Source: Knoxdaviesia capensis
Taxonomy: Eukaryota; Ascomycota; Sordariomycetes; Microascales; Gondwanamycetaceae
Direction: 5' to 3'
Assembly: GCA_001510575.1 (NCBI GenBank)
Contig: LNGK01000003.1
Span: forward strand, 502,883 to 566,882
Length of the DNA: 64,000 nt
Made by a program: the position numbers and the translations under genes. The notes beneath the pieces are model-generated. The model ran no database searches. It was not told where the DNA came from and saw nothing but the letters and a program-made list of their open reading frames with translations. Shown in pieces: positions 1 through 9,172 of the stretch (the first letter of the stretch is position 1; each line of letters starts with the position of its first letter).

Positions 1-134
1 GCAGAGAGAATTGGGCATATGAAAAAAGAAAAAAAAAGCAGAAGCAAAAGCCAAAAGCATGTGTATTCAGCGCCCATCCCAAGGGGGAAAAAGAAGAAAA
101 GCATCCCACTCGTTTCAACCCACTTCCTCCTCTT

Positions 135-950
135 TTACTTGCGCGCAGCCGGCGCCAGGCCCTGGCGCGCCGCCGCATCTTCGTCGTCGGCCTCATCCCA
201 CTGGTCCTCGGCGTTCTCATCCCAGTTATCCACCTCCTCCTCGAGCGAGCGCACGGGCGGGGCGGTCTCCTCCGGCGTGATGGTGCCGTCATCATGGCGC
301 GCGGCCACCGCATCCGCGTCCACACCGGCCCCGGGCGCAACGCCGCCAAGCTCGACGTCGGCATCGGGCACGGCGGCGTACTGGCGGCGGGAGCGGCGGC
401 GCTCGAGCATGCGGCCGTGGTACCACGAGCACAGGCCGAGGGCGGCGAGCGAGCCGACGATGTTGGCGAGGATGTCGAGGGCGTCGAAGGCGCGGCCGTT
501 GGGCAGCAGGGCCTGCAGCACCTCGGAGCCGATGCCGAGGCCGAGCGTGCACACCGCGACCGACAGGTTGAGCAGGCGGCGGCGCGACGTGTCGAGCACC
601 CAGTAGAAGGCGAGCGTCAGCAGGAAGAAGGTCGCGAAGTGCAGCACTTTGTCGTTGATGTAGGTGTCGAGTTGCAGCGGGGTCAGGCCGGCGTAGGCGG
701 CGACGAACATGAGCACGAAGAAGGCGGCTGTTCACAGGTCCGTTAGTTAGGATGGGGGGCAGGTTGTGTGGAAGGGAGATAGAGGGGAAGAATGGCTGTA
801 TAGCTCTGTGCGGGCAAACGCCACATAACGCAAGCTTCAGCCCCAAGCTGAAGGGTTCGCTTGACAGCTCCCCGGTTCCGCCACCGCTCGCTTCGTCGAT
901 CGTGGAGTATCTAGATCTGGCATACCTGCGAATTGTAATCTTATCCTCAT
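135..950 (-). CDS. VanZ-like domain membrane protein
   Basis: Two exons on the minus strand: exon 1 at 926-950 (ATG at 950) and exon 2 at 135-727, joined by an intron at 728-925 with donor GTATGC, a CTAAC branch site and acceptor ACAG. The splice keeps frame and gives about 205 residues. The N-terminus becomes MRIRLQFAAAFFVLMFVAAY, so the first membrane helix spans the exon junction. Three more hydrophobic segments follow, at roughly residues 37-55, 62-85 and 95-115; the conserved stretch SEVLQALLPNGRAFDALDIL is typical of the VanZ-like family. The C-terminal half is polar, acidic and probably cytosolic. VanZ-like proteins are common in filamentous fungi, where their role is unknown; the name comes from a bacterial teicoplanin-resistance gene and implies no resistance here. 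The 25-nt first exon is inferred from splice signals and the matching hydrophobic frame. Confidence 0.8.
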
Positions 951-1313
951 GGTGGGCGATCTGGAGGTGTGAATGGACGTGTGGAAGAGGGTTTTTGGTG
1001 CAGAAGCTGGCGTAACCGCGATGACGTCGCACGGTCGATTGCGCGGAGGGGGGAGAACGGCGTTCCGCGGTCTCGAGTTTGAGTGGTCTCGCAGTGAAGT
1101 CGCAGTCTCTGGATCCAGCTACAGACTCGAATGTGTCTGTCGCACTTTGTCGTGAGTAGAGTTCGCTTATTGAAGGGTATTTCGGGCTAGGTTCAGATGC
1201 GCCTGGTCAAAGCGAGGGATGTTTCGGCAGCAGATTGGATATCACGGGCAAAAAAAGGGAAAATACAGGGAAGAGAGCTCAAGATCAGAGGCTCATTATA
1301 GGGTCAAGCAAAT

Positions 1314-1339
1314 AGAGAGAGAGAGAGAGAGAGAGAGAG
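1314..1339. repeat. (GA)n microsatellite
   Basis: Thirteen consecutive AG/GA dinucleotides in non-coding DNA. Confidence 0.95.
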
Positions 1340-1610
1340 TAATTGAAAGCAGACGATATATATGTGATAGTTTGCAAGAAGGAATAAAGGAAGATAAAAA
1401 TAGGCAGAAGGAAAAAGAAAGAAAAAAGGAACGGGCCGGGATTGAGTGGTGTGGTGTGTCTATCTATGGTCTGGGCTTCGTTCTGATAGCTCCTCGCAGC
1501 AAAGAGAAAACCCAGCTCCAGGATAGGATGATTTTCCGTAAGCTCTGGCTGAGTGGCTTTTCAGGGTTGTGTGGCTGAGGCTTTTGGATGCTGCATCAAC
1601 TTTTTGCAAG

Positions 1611-1622
1611 GGGAGAGAGAGA

Positions 1623-1663
<41 letters not shown>

Positions 1664-1664
1664 G
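1611..1664. repeat. Interrupted (GA)n microsatellite
   Basis: About 54 bases of GA repeats with occasional GGGA interruptions, in the same intergenic region as the repeat at 1314-1339. Confidence 0.95.
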
Positions 1665-1735
1665 TTGGGATGACGTGGAAAAAGGAAATCAGGTGGTGAA
1701 GGAAGAAGAGGAAGAGAGAGACGATTGAGGAGAGC

Positions 1736-1750
1736 TTAGGGTTTAGGGTT
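1736..1750. promoter_or_regulatory. Telomere-like (telobox) motif
   Basis: The sequence TTAGGGTTTAGGGTT contains two TTAGGG units separated by one extra T. It lies in non-coding DNA. Similar boxes recur in seven other places in this window. In fission yeast, Teb1 binds AACCCT boxes at histone promoters, and Tbf1 binds TTAGGG in budding yeast; whether such a factor acts here is inference. Confidence 0.5.
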
Positions 1751-2015
1751 CGTCCCATGTACGTCACGAAAAATGGGTGGATTCATTCTTTTGGGCCAAA
1801 ATTGCGAACTCGGCTGACTAACCAGAGTGAAGCGGACAGTAAAGAGAAAGGCGGCCGCGATCCGCCTTTCGGTGGCCCTTCATCTTATCCTCTTCGCTTC
1901 TCCCATGCAGCCAGTCCAATTCTTCCGTTGATGTTGATGTTGATATCATATGGTATATACCACTACCTACATACACACCGTGCTGTGCATAAGCCACCCG
2001 AGAACACACGCCCTC

Positions 2016-4034
2016 CTACACTATCTCAATGTCCTCCAGCTCCCCAAAGTCCACCTCCACCCCCAGAATCTCAAACGCGTATCCCACCCGCCGATACTGG
2101 CCGTCACTCCCCGTCGGCATCAGCAGCAGGCCCTTCCACAGCGTGCCCTCGGGCCGGCTCATCCCTGCCGTGAACATCGCCGGGTCGGACTCGGCGATCT
2201 TCAGACAGTACAGCGCGTCCCGGCACTCCAGGTGCACCATGTCCGCGTACGACAGGTCGAACACGGCCTCGCCGACCTCGACTCCGGCCGTGTCCACCAG
2301 GCTCTCGTAGCCGTCGGGCGGCGGCAGGTGGTAGTCGCCCAGCGCCGGATCGCGCCGCGGCCGGAGCTGTTTCATCCGCCCGCGCAGCTTCAGCACGCCG
2401 CCAACCAGCTGTCCGCGCGTGTCCCGCCCCTTGGGCACCACGCTGGCGGCCACATCGCACACCGCGAGCCTGTACTCGCCAAACTGGCGCTCGGGCACCA
2501 TGACCACCGCGCCGTCGTACGCCGCCCACGACCAGCTGGGCGCGCGGTACGCCCGCTCCGGCGGCACGCGCAGCCACGCGCTCGGCCGCGTCCACTCGGT
2601 CTTGCGGAACCACAGCGCGCAGTGCGCCAGCTCGCGCTTCCACAGGCCGGCGACGTACTCCTCGCCGGACCGCGTCTCCAGCACCTTGGCCAGCCCGGAG
2701 ATGGCCGGCAGCTTGTCAGCGGCGAACGACAGCGTGCGGTACGTGTAGGCCTGCACCAGCTGCGCCCAGTCGCCGACCACCGTGCCGGGCGGCTGGCCGC
2801 GCCGCCGGGGGTACGGGTAGGCGTCCTGGATCTTGCCCTCGGTCACCCACTCCGGGTCCATGTACTCGGCGTCCGGGATGCCGTCCTCGGTGGCGCGGGC
2901 TTCGCGGCACTCCCACATCAGCTGGTCGACGTCGAAGTAGGCTGTGCGGCGCGCGAGCAGGCGTTCCTGCAGCGTCCAGCCGCGTGTGTTCAGCGGGCCC
3001 TTGGACACGGTGTCGAAGTCGCGCAGCTGCGGCCGCATGAAGAAGTAGCGGGGCGTCGCCGCGCCCAGCGTGCTCTTCATGCGGACGTGGCTGTCGTTGC
3101 CGCCGCGTGGGAACAGCAGCCCGACGGTCGAGTCCGGCGAGGCGGATGCGGCGAGCGTCAGGTACGCCGACTCGAAGATCTGGCCCATCCGCGAGCTCTC
3201 AGTCTCCCAGTCGGCCTCGCTGTCCTGGATGATGCACAGCGAGTCGATCCACAGGTACTGCAGGCCCAGCTTGCGCGTCACCACCACGGCGTCCTGGAAG
3301 GTCTTGGAGAGCTGGGCGAACGGGATGGCCGCGCTGTGGCGGGCCACGTTGTCGGCGTACGTGCGCAGAATGCGGCTGGTGTCCGGCCCCCAGCAGTGGC
3401 TGAGGGCGACGTAGCGGCCCCGCTCCCCGGGAGACGAGATGCGGAGTCTCGGGTTGGAGTAGAGGTCGGTGTCAGTGCTGGCCTCGGAAAAGTTGCCGAC
3501 TTCGACTACACGCGTGGGGAGCACGGGGGCCTCGCGCGGAACACAGGTGGTGTGTGCTGCTTCGCACTCGGCGATCCACGCGTTTACCGTCGTCGCACAC
3601 TCGTCCGACGGCCGAACGGCTTTTCCGTAGACCAGCAGCCGAGCATCACCTCCCCCACCACCGCCGCTGTCCTCGTCTGCGCCGTCCGGGTAGAACGTCA
3701 GGTAGCGGCACACGCGGTCCCCGCCACGCAACTCACAGCGCACCTCCAGCGAGATGATCGGGTGCACGTCGCAGTCCGCAGTTGGATTGCGCACGGCCCG
3801 CAGCAGCACCGGCGACCCATCAGTCCACACATCCGTGCTCAGCGCGGTGGTGTCGATGTCCTGAGTTAGCTCGGTGAGGAACAGCCGGCACACTGCGCAG
3901 GAGGGCGCGGACTGGGCGAGCTGCGCGAGGGACGGCTGGTGGGTGATGTCGCGCTCGTTGTCGTCGGCATCTATGAGGCTGGCGAGGTCGAAGTCCTGGC
4001 ACCGCGGACAACGGGCCGTGGGGTCCTGCGACAT
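2016..4034 (-). CDS. HET (heterokaryon incompatibility) domain protein
   Basis: Single-exon gene of 672 residues. The N-terminus carries CxxC pairs (CPRC near residue 9, CAVC near 47) common in HET proteins. The HET domain covers about residues 205-370 and shows the three family signatures: YVALSHCWGP near 207, YLWIDSLCIIQDSEADW near 260, and RGWTLQERLLARR near 347. The C-terminal 300 residues are variable, as is usual. HET-domain proteins trigger programmed cell death after fusion of genetically different hyphae, or act in NLR-type immune-like signalling. No ankyrin, WD40, NACHT or TIR partner domain is visible in this protein or next door, so its incompatibility partner is unknown. ATG at 4034 is the only sensible start. 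The gene has no intron and is GC-rich like its neighbours, so there is no sign of decay. Confidence 0.93.
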   Translation of the reverse strand: MSQDPTARCPRCQDFDLASLIDADDNERDITHQPSLAQLAQSAPSCAVCRLFLTELTQDIDTTALSTDVWTDGSPVLLRAVRNPTADCDVHPIISLEVRCELRGGDRVCRYLTFYPDGADEDSGGGGGGDARLLVYGKAVRPSDECATTVNAWIAECEAAHTTCVPREAPVLPTRVVEVGNFSEASTDTDLYSNPRLRISSPGERGRYVALSHCWGPDTSRILRTYADNVARHSAAIPFAQLSKTFQDAVVVTRKLGLQYLWIDSLCIIQDSEADWETESSRMGQIFESAYLTLAASASPDSTVGLLFPRGGNDSHVRMKSTLGAATPRYFFMRPQLRDFDTVSKGPLNTRGWTLQERLLARRTAYFDVDQLMWECREARATEDGIPDAEYMDPEWVTEGKIQDAYPYPRRRGQPPGTVVGDWAQLVQAYTYRTLSFAADKLPAISGLAKVLETRSGEEYVAGLWKRELAHCALWFRKTEWTRPSAWLRVPPERAYRAPSWSWAAYDGAVVMVPERQFGEYRLAVCDVAASVVPKGRDTRGQLVGGVLKLRGRMKQLRPRRDPALGDYHLPPPDGYESLVDTAGVEVGEAVFDLSYADMVHLECRDALYCLKIAESDPAMFTAGMSRPEGTLWKGLLLMPTGSDGQYRRVGYAFEILGVEVDFGELEDIEIV

Positions 4035-4305
4035 GGCGGGTTATGTCAGTTGGGGTTGCGTGTGCTCGGTGTAAGTTGTAGTGGTGTGCAAGTTCCGACG
4101 TGTAGTGTAGGAATCTGGGGAGAACCGCGTAAGAACAACATCTGTCTGCAGTCAATCTCGAATACCTTCTAAGCGCTGGGAAGAATCCCAAAGCTTTGGA
4201 ACAAGACTGCAAGGCTGTTTTTTGTATGCACTGATGCACTGCCTCCTCTCTGGACAGCGCCATCCAGGCGCATGCATAACTCTATACCCTAAGATTCTCT
4301 TCAGT

Positions 4306-4311
4306 CACGTG
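4306..4311. promoter_or_regulatory. E-box CACGTG upstream of HET gene
   Basis: Perfect CACGTG palindrome about 270 bp upstream of the HET start codon, inside the context GTCACGTGCC. bHLH factors are the usual ligands; the assignment is inference. Confidence 0.35.
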
Positions 4312-4475
4312 CCATGTCCCGTGCATATCCCCCTGACTATGATCTGGCGAAATCGGACCACAAGTGTGTGTGCGTCTCTCGAATGTACCCGTTGTACTGC
4401 AGTTTGGCTACAGATGTACATGCTATTTTGCTTTTGTAGGCTGTAGGAAGTTAATTTACCGCCTGTGATCAGATC

Positions 4476-4523
4476 TTGACTGCTACGGATTCCTTTTTCT
4501 TGACTGCTACGGATTCCTTTTTC
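4476..4523 (+). repeat. 24-bp exact tandem duplication
   Basis: Two identical, adjacent 24-bp copies (4476-4499 and 4500-4523), each beginning TTGACTGCTACGG and ending in CCTTTTTC. They lie in the HET/SPT7 divergent promoter region. Confidence 0.9.
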
Positions 4524-5356
4524 TTCATCCTTTCTTTACCCCTTCTTTTTTTTTTTTTTTTTCCCTCGCCCCAAAGCGAGTCCGCTATAACCTCACGCTC
4601 TTTTTGTACCAGTACGCGAACCCTCGACTTTGGGCCATCACTTTCACCGCCAGCTGGCATCAAATCGGGCGATATAAATCCGGAATACACTTCTTCACGT
4701 CCTGGAGATATATATTCTCGGCTTTGATTCACATCTTCCCTACCTGCAACCGCTTAATCTTCGGCATCATCTGTCTTCTCCAAAGTACCGGTACTTCTTG
4801 TCTAGTGCTCTGCCCGCTGACTGTTCAGTGTCCATGCGCTGAACGCGAGGGGTGTCATCCACTAAAGAGGGTAATCTCAGCACCCGGCTTCAGGGGGGTC
4901 TTCGCCTGCTACAGTGAAGTGTCTCCTTCTCTTTTTTTCTTTAATTTTTTTTTCTTTTTTCCTTACCACCAACCATTACACTACAACCAATCTTCACACA
5001 CCCAAAATAAAAACATTTAAAAAAAATAACCACCACTTCCAACCACACGTCTGAAATCCACCGTGAAAGCTTCACTTTTCCGCCATCATCAATCATCGTC
5101 TACGTCGGCTTTCCGGCGTTTATAAATCGGCTTCCATCGATGCAGACGCCGCTCTTTCCGTCAATGCCGCTTTAATCGCGAGAATCCGCGTTTTGACGCC
5201 GTTGCCGCGCCTTTGAAACCATCGCATCTGTCTTCTTCTTCCTCTTTTTTTTTTCGCCCATATACCCGCGCCCGCGCCCCCGGCTCTCCCAAACTCGTCG
5301 ATACTTATGGCGACGGGCCATCCCTGGCCGCTCTCCATCCTGCTGCGGTCATCGCC

Positions 5357-8300
5357 ATGCCTCTCACCAACGGCCAAACCCCGTGGCCGGCGGCTTCATC
5401 GTCATTGACGCCCAACCGGTCGTTTTCCTCCGCCAGCCATGTTGTTGATGATGGCCCGCAGCCGGCGAAGATGCTCTCGTCGGTCGCTGGCACGCCGAGT
5501 TTGATGCCTGAGGCATCCGATCTCGACGACGGGAGTCAACACCGCGCGCGCATGGCCGAGCTGTATCGCAAGAGCGAGGCCCGCATCGCCTTCCTGTTTG
5601 CCGAGGACGGCTCGTACAACCGCCCCGCCATCGCCAGCCTGTTCCAACCCCCGCCGTCTCCCTCCGCCGTCGCCGCCTCCGGCCCCGGCTTCCCCCCCGC
5701 TACCGACCATACCCCTGTCCAGGAACCACCGCGCAAGCGGGCCAAGCGAGCCATCGACGAGGACGACTACGACGACGATGACGACGACGACGGCGATGAC
5801 GATGAGGTTATGGCAGATGCAAGCTCGCCTGGCGGCGCAAGCCAGCCGAACGGAGTCGGCCCCCATTCCCTGTCAGCCCCACTGCCGTCGCTAAAACTGA
5901 TCACACCCTCCGGAACCGCCCCGACCTCGTCGACCCACCCCTTACTCTCTCCCACCAAATCCGGCAGCTCGCCGCTCCAGCCCGACTCGCCGCCGTCCAA
6001 ACTCGTGTCGTCCACCCCCTCGGCCATTGCCGCCGGCGCTGCCACCAACGCTGCCGACAGCGAACCGTCATCACAGTCGCAACAGGCCAAGTCGACCGAG
6101 GATGCGCGCAAGTTGCTGGAGGAAGACCGCGCCGCCACCGAGCAAGCCGCGCGCCGCAGCTTCCACACCCTATTCTACACCCTCGAAAACGACCGCACCG
6201 CCATGCTGGAACAGCAGCAGCTGGAAGAGTCCGAGAAGGAGCTGCAGGCCGAGATGGAGCATAACGGCCACGCCCAGGCCAACGGTGTCGCCGGCGCAGG
6301 AGGCCCCGGCGGCGCAGCCAACCAGGGCGGCTCGCTCAGCAATGCCAACCTCGGCGCATCGAGCCTGACGCTGAAACACCTCATTGCGCGCATCGACCTG
6401 AAGCGCGACCAGGTCAAGGCGTCCGACGCCGAGCTCCGGCTGCTCATGAACGAAGTGAGGAAGAATCGCAGCAAGTGGGCCAGCAGCGAGAACGTCAACC
6501 AGGAGGAACTGTACGATGCCATCGAGAAGGTTCTGACCGAGCTCAAGGCCCACACCGAGTACTCCACGCCGTTCCTCACCCGCGTCAACAAGCGCGAAGC
6601 CCCCGACTACTATATCAGTAAGACTGTTTTGTTCCGTGTCGTGTCGTGTCGTGTCTCTCGCGTCGTCCCAGAAACTAACCCAACTCCTTTCTCTCCATCA
6701 ACAGTTATCAAACAACCCATGGACCTCGGCACCATGACCAAGAAACTCAAATCCTACAACTACAAATCGAAGGCCGAGTTCGTCGTCGACCTTAACCTGA
6801 TCTGGGAAAACTGCCTGAAATACAACAAGGACATGAGCCACCCGCTGCGCAAAATGGCCATCGGCATGCGCAAAGAAGCCGAGAAGCTCATCCCGCTGAT
6901 TCCCGATCTGACCATCCGCTCGCGCGCCGAGTTCGAAGCCGAGGAGCGGCGTCGCCAGAACGGGGGCGAGGATGACGGCGGCGAGGACTCCGACGACGAG
7001 CCTATCATCTCGTCGCGCGGCCGCACGTCCGGCACCAAGGGCTTGAGCAAGTCGCGCATGGCCGCCACCGTCGAGGAGAACAAGAAGGAGGGCACGCCGC
7101 TGCTGGACCAGAAGCCGCACCTGCAGCTCAACGGCGTGCTAGCCAAGGCGCGCGAAGGGTCGGAGGGCAGCAACGGCTTTGCCACGCCGCCCATCCCCGG
7201 CTCGGCCACACCTGGCGGCGCGAACGGCCACGCGTCGGCACCGGGCGGTAGCGCCGAGGCGCTCGATATGGACGGCCCGTCGCTGAACGGGATTGCGCTG
7301 GGCCGTGCGCTGGGCGCTGCTGTTGACCGGGACTACGAGGACGACGAGTACAAGATCTGGAAGCAGGTGACCAAGAAGGGCCGCGCCCTGGTGGCCAAAG
7401 AGCGGTTCAACCTGTTCAAGGGCACCTCGCTCAACCCGGATGCGCCGGCGCTGACGCGCACACGCGGTGCCATGCGGCGGTACATGAGGGGTCTGAAGCA
7501 GTTCCACCAGGCGGCGGATGGCGAAGTGCTGTCCGAAGACACGGTCACCAACGAGGAGTCGCTGGCCGAGGGCATGGACGGGCCGGTCGACCGGGTGATC
7601 CCGGACTACTACGACACGCAGTGCTTTGTGCCGGACATCCCGTCGAATCTGCGGTGGCTGGAGGACGGCGAGGGCAACGTGATCAACCAACAGGAGTGGT
7701 CACTGAGCTTGGTGCCGCCGGGCTACTTCCAGACGCCGCCGAGCCGCATGAGCACCAAGATCGACTCGAACATCCGGCAGATCCAGGAGACGCGCAAGCT
7801 GGTAACCAAGATCTCGGTGGTCAAGCAGATGCAGATCCAGACGCAGGTGTACACGAACCAGTTCCCCAGGGCGGCCGACCCGTTCACCGAGCTCGACATT
7901 GAGCCGCACTTTGTGTCGGGCCCGGGCCCGATCATGGCCAAGGAGACGTGCCAGGCGGCGCTGCGGCGGTCGGTCGGCAAGCTGCTGTACCACACGGGCT
8001 TCGAGGAGTACCAGCCGTCGGCGGTCGACGTGCTGACCAGCGTGGCGGCCGACTACTTCGAGAAGCTGGTCAAGACGTTCACGTCGTACTCCGACGCCGA
8101 GCGGGCGGTGTACCGCAAGGCCGACGGCATGACGGGGTTCAAGCCGCGCTACACGCTGGAGGAGTCGGTGCTGCACACGCTGGACGAGCACGGCACGGAC
8201 CTGCCGACGCTGGACGCGTACATGCGCGACGACCTGGACCGGCTGTCGACGCGGCTGTCGACGATCCACGAGCGCATGAAGTCGCACCTGACGGAGCTGC

Positions 8301-9172
8301 TGCGGCCGGCGCTGACGGCGGAGGCCGGGGCCGACGGGGTGGGCGCGTTCCAGGACGGCAGCGAGCAGTTTGTCAGCGGCGACTTCGCCGAGGACCTGGG
8401 CGAGGACTTCTTCGGGTTCCGTGCTCTGGGGCTGGACAAGGAGATGGGGCTCGACATGATGTCGGTGCCGCTGCACCTGCTGCAGTCGCGCGTGCGCAGC
8501 CAGTTCCAGCTGCAGGCGGCGTCCGGCGCGTCGGAGAGCTCGGAGCAGTACGAGGCGCTGGCGCCGTACGAGCCGGTCACTGCCGAGTCGCTGACGCGCG
8601 AGATTGGGCTGGTGAGAGAGTTCTTCATGGCCAAGCTGCAGGCCACGTCGACCACCGCTGCGGCCGCTGCTGCTGCTGCCGCCTCGGCTGCTGGGGGAAC
8701 CCCGGCGGCGGGCGGCGCGGTTGTGCCCCCCGAGCACGCGCTGGTCGAGGACGAGGACCTGCCGAGCAAGCAGCGGCGGCCCAAGCCCCGTCTGCCAGCC
8801 AGCGGGAAGATCTCGGCGCCGCAGAAGCGGTCGTTGCGCGAGCAGATCCAGATGGCGAAGAAACGCAAGAAGCTGGAAGCGGCCGCCGCTGCCACCACCA
8901 ACACCGCGTCCCCCGGGAAGCCCTCAGGCGGAACGGCGAGTGCTTCGGCCACCACGACGCCCGTCAAGCCGCAGCAGCAGCAGCAGCAGCAGCGCGGCAA
9001 GACCACCGCCGTGCCGGTGCCGGTGCTGCCCAACGGGGCGGCTGCGGCGTTTGCGCTGGCGGCGGCGCCGAGCATGGAGCGCGTGGACAGTGGGCAGAGC
9101 ATGGACAACGGGAGTGTGTCGGACAAGGACGAGGGCACGGGGATGATGAGCCCGGACAGTATCGAGGCGTGA
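5357..9172 (+). CDS. spt7: SAGA complex subunit SPT7 (bromodomain and histone fold)
   Basis: Two exons, 5357-6617 and 6705-9172, give about 1242 residues. The start is taken at the ATG at 5357 (context ATCGCCATGC); an in-frame ATG at 5213 adds only low-complexity sequence. Features in order: an acidic run of Asp/Glu at 5755-5808; a bromodomain at about residues 398-482 with YSTPFLTRV, the PMDLGTM loop and the acetyl-lysine region NCLKYN; the SPT7 signature DDEYKIWKQVTKKGRALVAKERFNLF (shown here only as its first and last parts: DDEYKIWKQ and KERFNLF); and a histone fold of the bromodomain-associated type at about residues 829-892 (GKLLYHTGFEEYQPSAVDVL). The C-terminus has poly-Ala, poly-Gln and a KKRKK-like basic patch. 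SPT7 scaffolds SAGA and pairs with TAF10 through its histone fold. A second SAGA subunit, TAF12, is encoded at 55929. Confidence 0.93.
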   Translation: MPLTNGQTPWPAASSSLTPNRSFSSASHVVDDGPQPAKMLSSVAGTPSLMPEASDLDDGSQHRARMAELYRKSEARIAFLFAEDGSYNRPAIASLFQPPPSPSAVAASGPGFPPATDHTPVQEPPRKRAKRAIDEDDYDDDDDDDGDDDEVMADASSPGGASQPNGVGPHSLSAPLPSLKLITPSGTAPTSSTHPLLSPTKSGSSPLQPDSPPSKLVSSTPSAIAAGAATNAADSEPSSQSQQAKSTEDARKLLEEDRAATEQAARRSFHTLFYTLENDRTAMLEQQQLEESEKELQAEMEHNGHAQANGVAGAGGPGGAANQGGSLSNANLGASSLTLKHLIARIDLKRDQVKASDAELRLLMNEVRKNRSKWASSENVNQEELYDAIEKVLTELKAHTEYSTPFLTRVNKREAPDYYISKTVLFRVVSCRVSRVVPETNPTPFSPSTVIKQPMDLGTMTKKLKSYNYKSKAEFVVDLNLIWENCLKYNKDMSHPLRKMAIGMRKEAEKLIPLIPDLTIRSRAEFEAEERRRQNGGEDDGGEDSDDEPIISSRGRTSGTKGLSKSRMAATVEENKKEGTPLLDQKPHLQLNGVLAKAREGSEGSNGFATPPIPGSATPGGANGHASAPGGSAEALDMDGPSLNGIALGRALGAAVDRDYEDDEYKIWKQVTKKGRALVAKERFNLFKGTSLNPDAPALTRTRGAMRRYMRGLKQFHQAADGEVLSEDTVTNEESLAEGMDGPVDRVIPDYYDTQCFVPDIPSNLRWLEDGEGNVINQQEWSLSLVPPGYFQTPPSRMSTKIDSNIRQIQETRKLVTKISVVKQMQIQTQVYTNQFPRAADPFTELDIEPHFVSGPGPIMAKETCQAALRRSVGKLLYHTGFEEYQPSAVDVLTSVAADYFEKLVKTFTSYSDAERAVYRKADGMTGFKPRYTLEESVLHTLDEHGTDLPTLDAYMRDDLDRLSTRLSTIHERMKSHLTELLRPALTAEAGADGVGAFQDGSEQFVSGDFAEDLGEDFFGFRALGLDKEMGLDMMSVPLHLLQSRVRSQFQLQAASGASESSEQYEALAPYEPVTAESLTREIGLVREFFMAKLQATSTTAAAAAAAAASAAGGTPAAGGAVVPPEHALVEDEDLPSKQRRPKPRLPASGKISAPQKRSLREQIQMAKKRKKLEAAAAATTNTASPGKPSGGTASASATTTPVKPQQQQQQQRGKTTAVPVPVLPNGAAAAFALAAAPSMERVDSGQSMDNGSVSDKDEGTGMMSPDSIEA
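6618..6704 (+). other. Frame-preserving intron inside the SPT7 bromodomain
   Basis: Donor GTAAGA, branch-like ACTAAC and acceptor CAACAG. It is 87 nt long, a multiple of three, with no stop in frame, so retention would insert 29 residues into codon 421, next to the conserved PMDLGTM loop. Spliced, the protein reads DYYIIIKQPMDLGT, which fits the bromodomain family. Confidence 0.85.

Larger units (their letters stand above)
951..2015. other. Intergenic region between VanZ-like gene and HET gene
   Basis: No convincing gene. It is the promoter side of the VanZ-like gene (left) and the 3' flank of the HET gene (right). It holds two GA-rich microsatellites and a telomere-like box, listed separately. 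Short open frames here are low-complexity and overlap the GA repeats. Confidence 0.7.
4035..5356. other. Divergent intergenic region between HET gene and SPT7
   Basis: Shared promoter region of a minus-strand and a plus-strand gene. It contains an E-box (CACGTG, 4306-4311), a 24-bp direct tandem repeat (4476-4523), a T run near 4548-4562 and a CT-rich leader before SPT7. Short frames at 4222-4446 and 4604-5020 have no recognisable content. Confidence 0.7.

Noticed and set aside
1219..1578. 119-codon frame spanning a GA repeat
   Set aside because: Arg-Glu repeats come from the (GA)n microsatellite; not a gene.
1950..3869. 639-codon plus-strand frame
   Set aside because: Antisense to the HET gene; the high GC content keeps the opposite frame open. 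The translation is Arg/His/Pro-rich with no domain.
7700..8737. 345-codon minus-strand frame
   Set aside because: Antisense shadow of SPT7; Arg/His/Leu-rich without domains.
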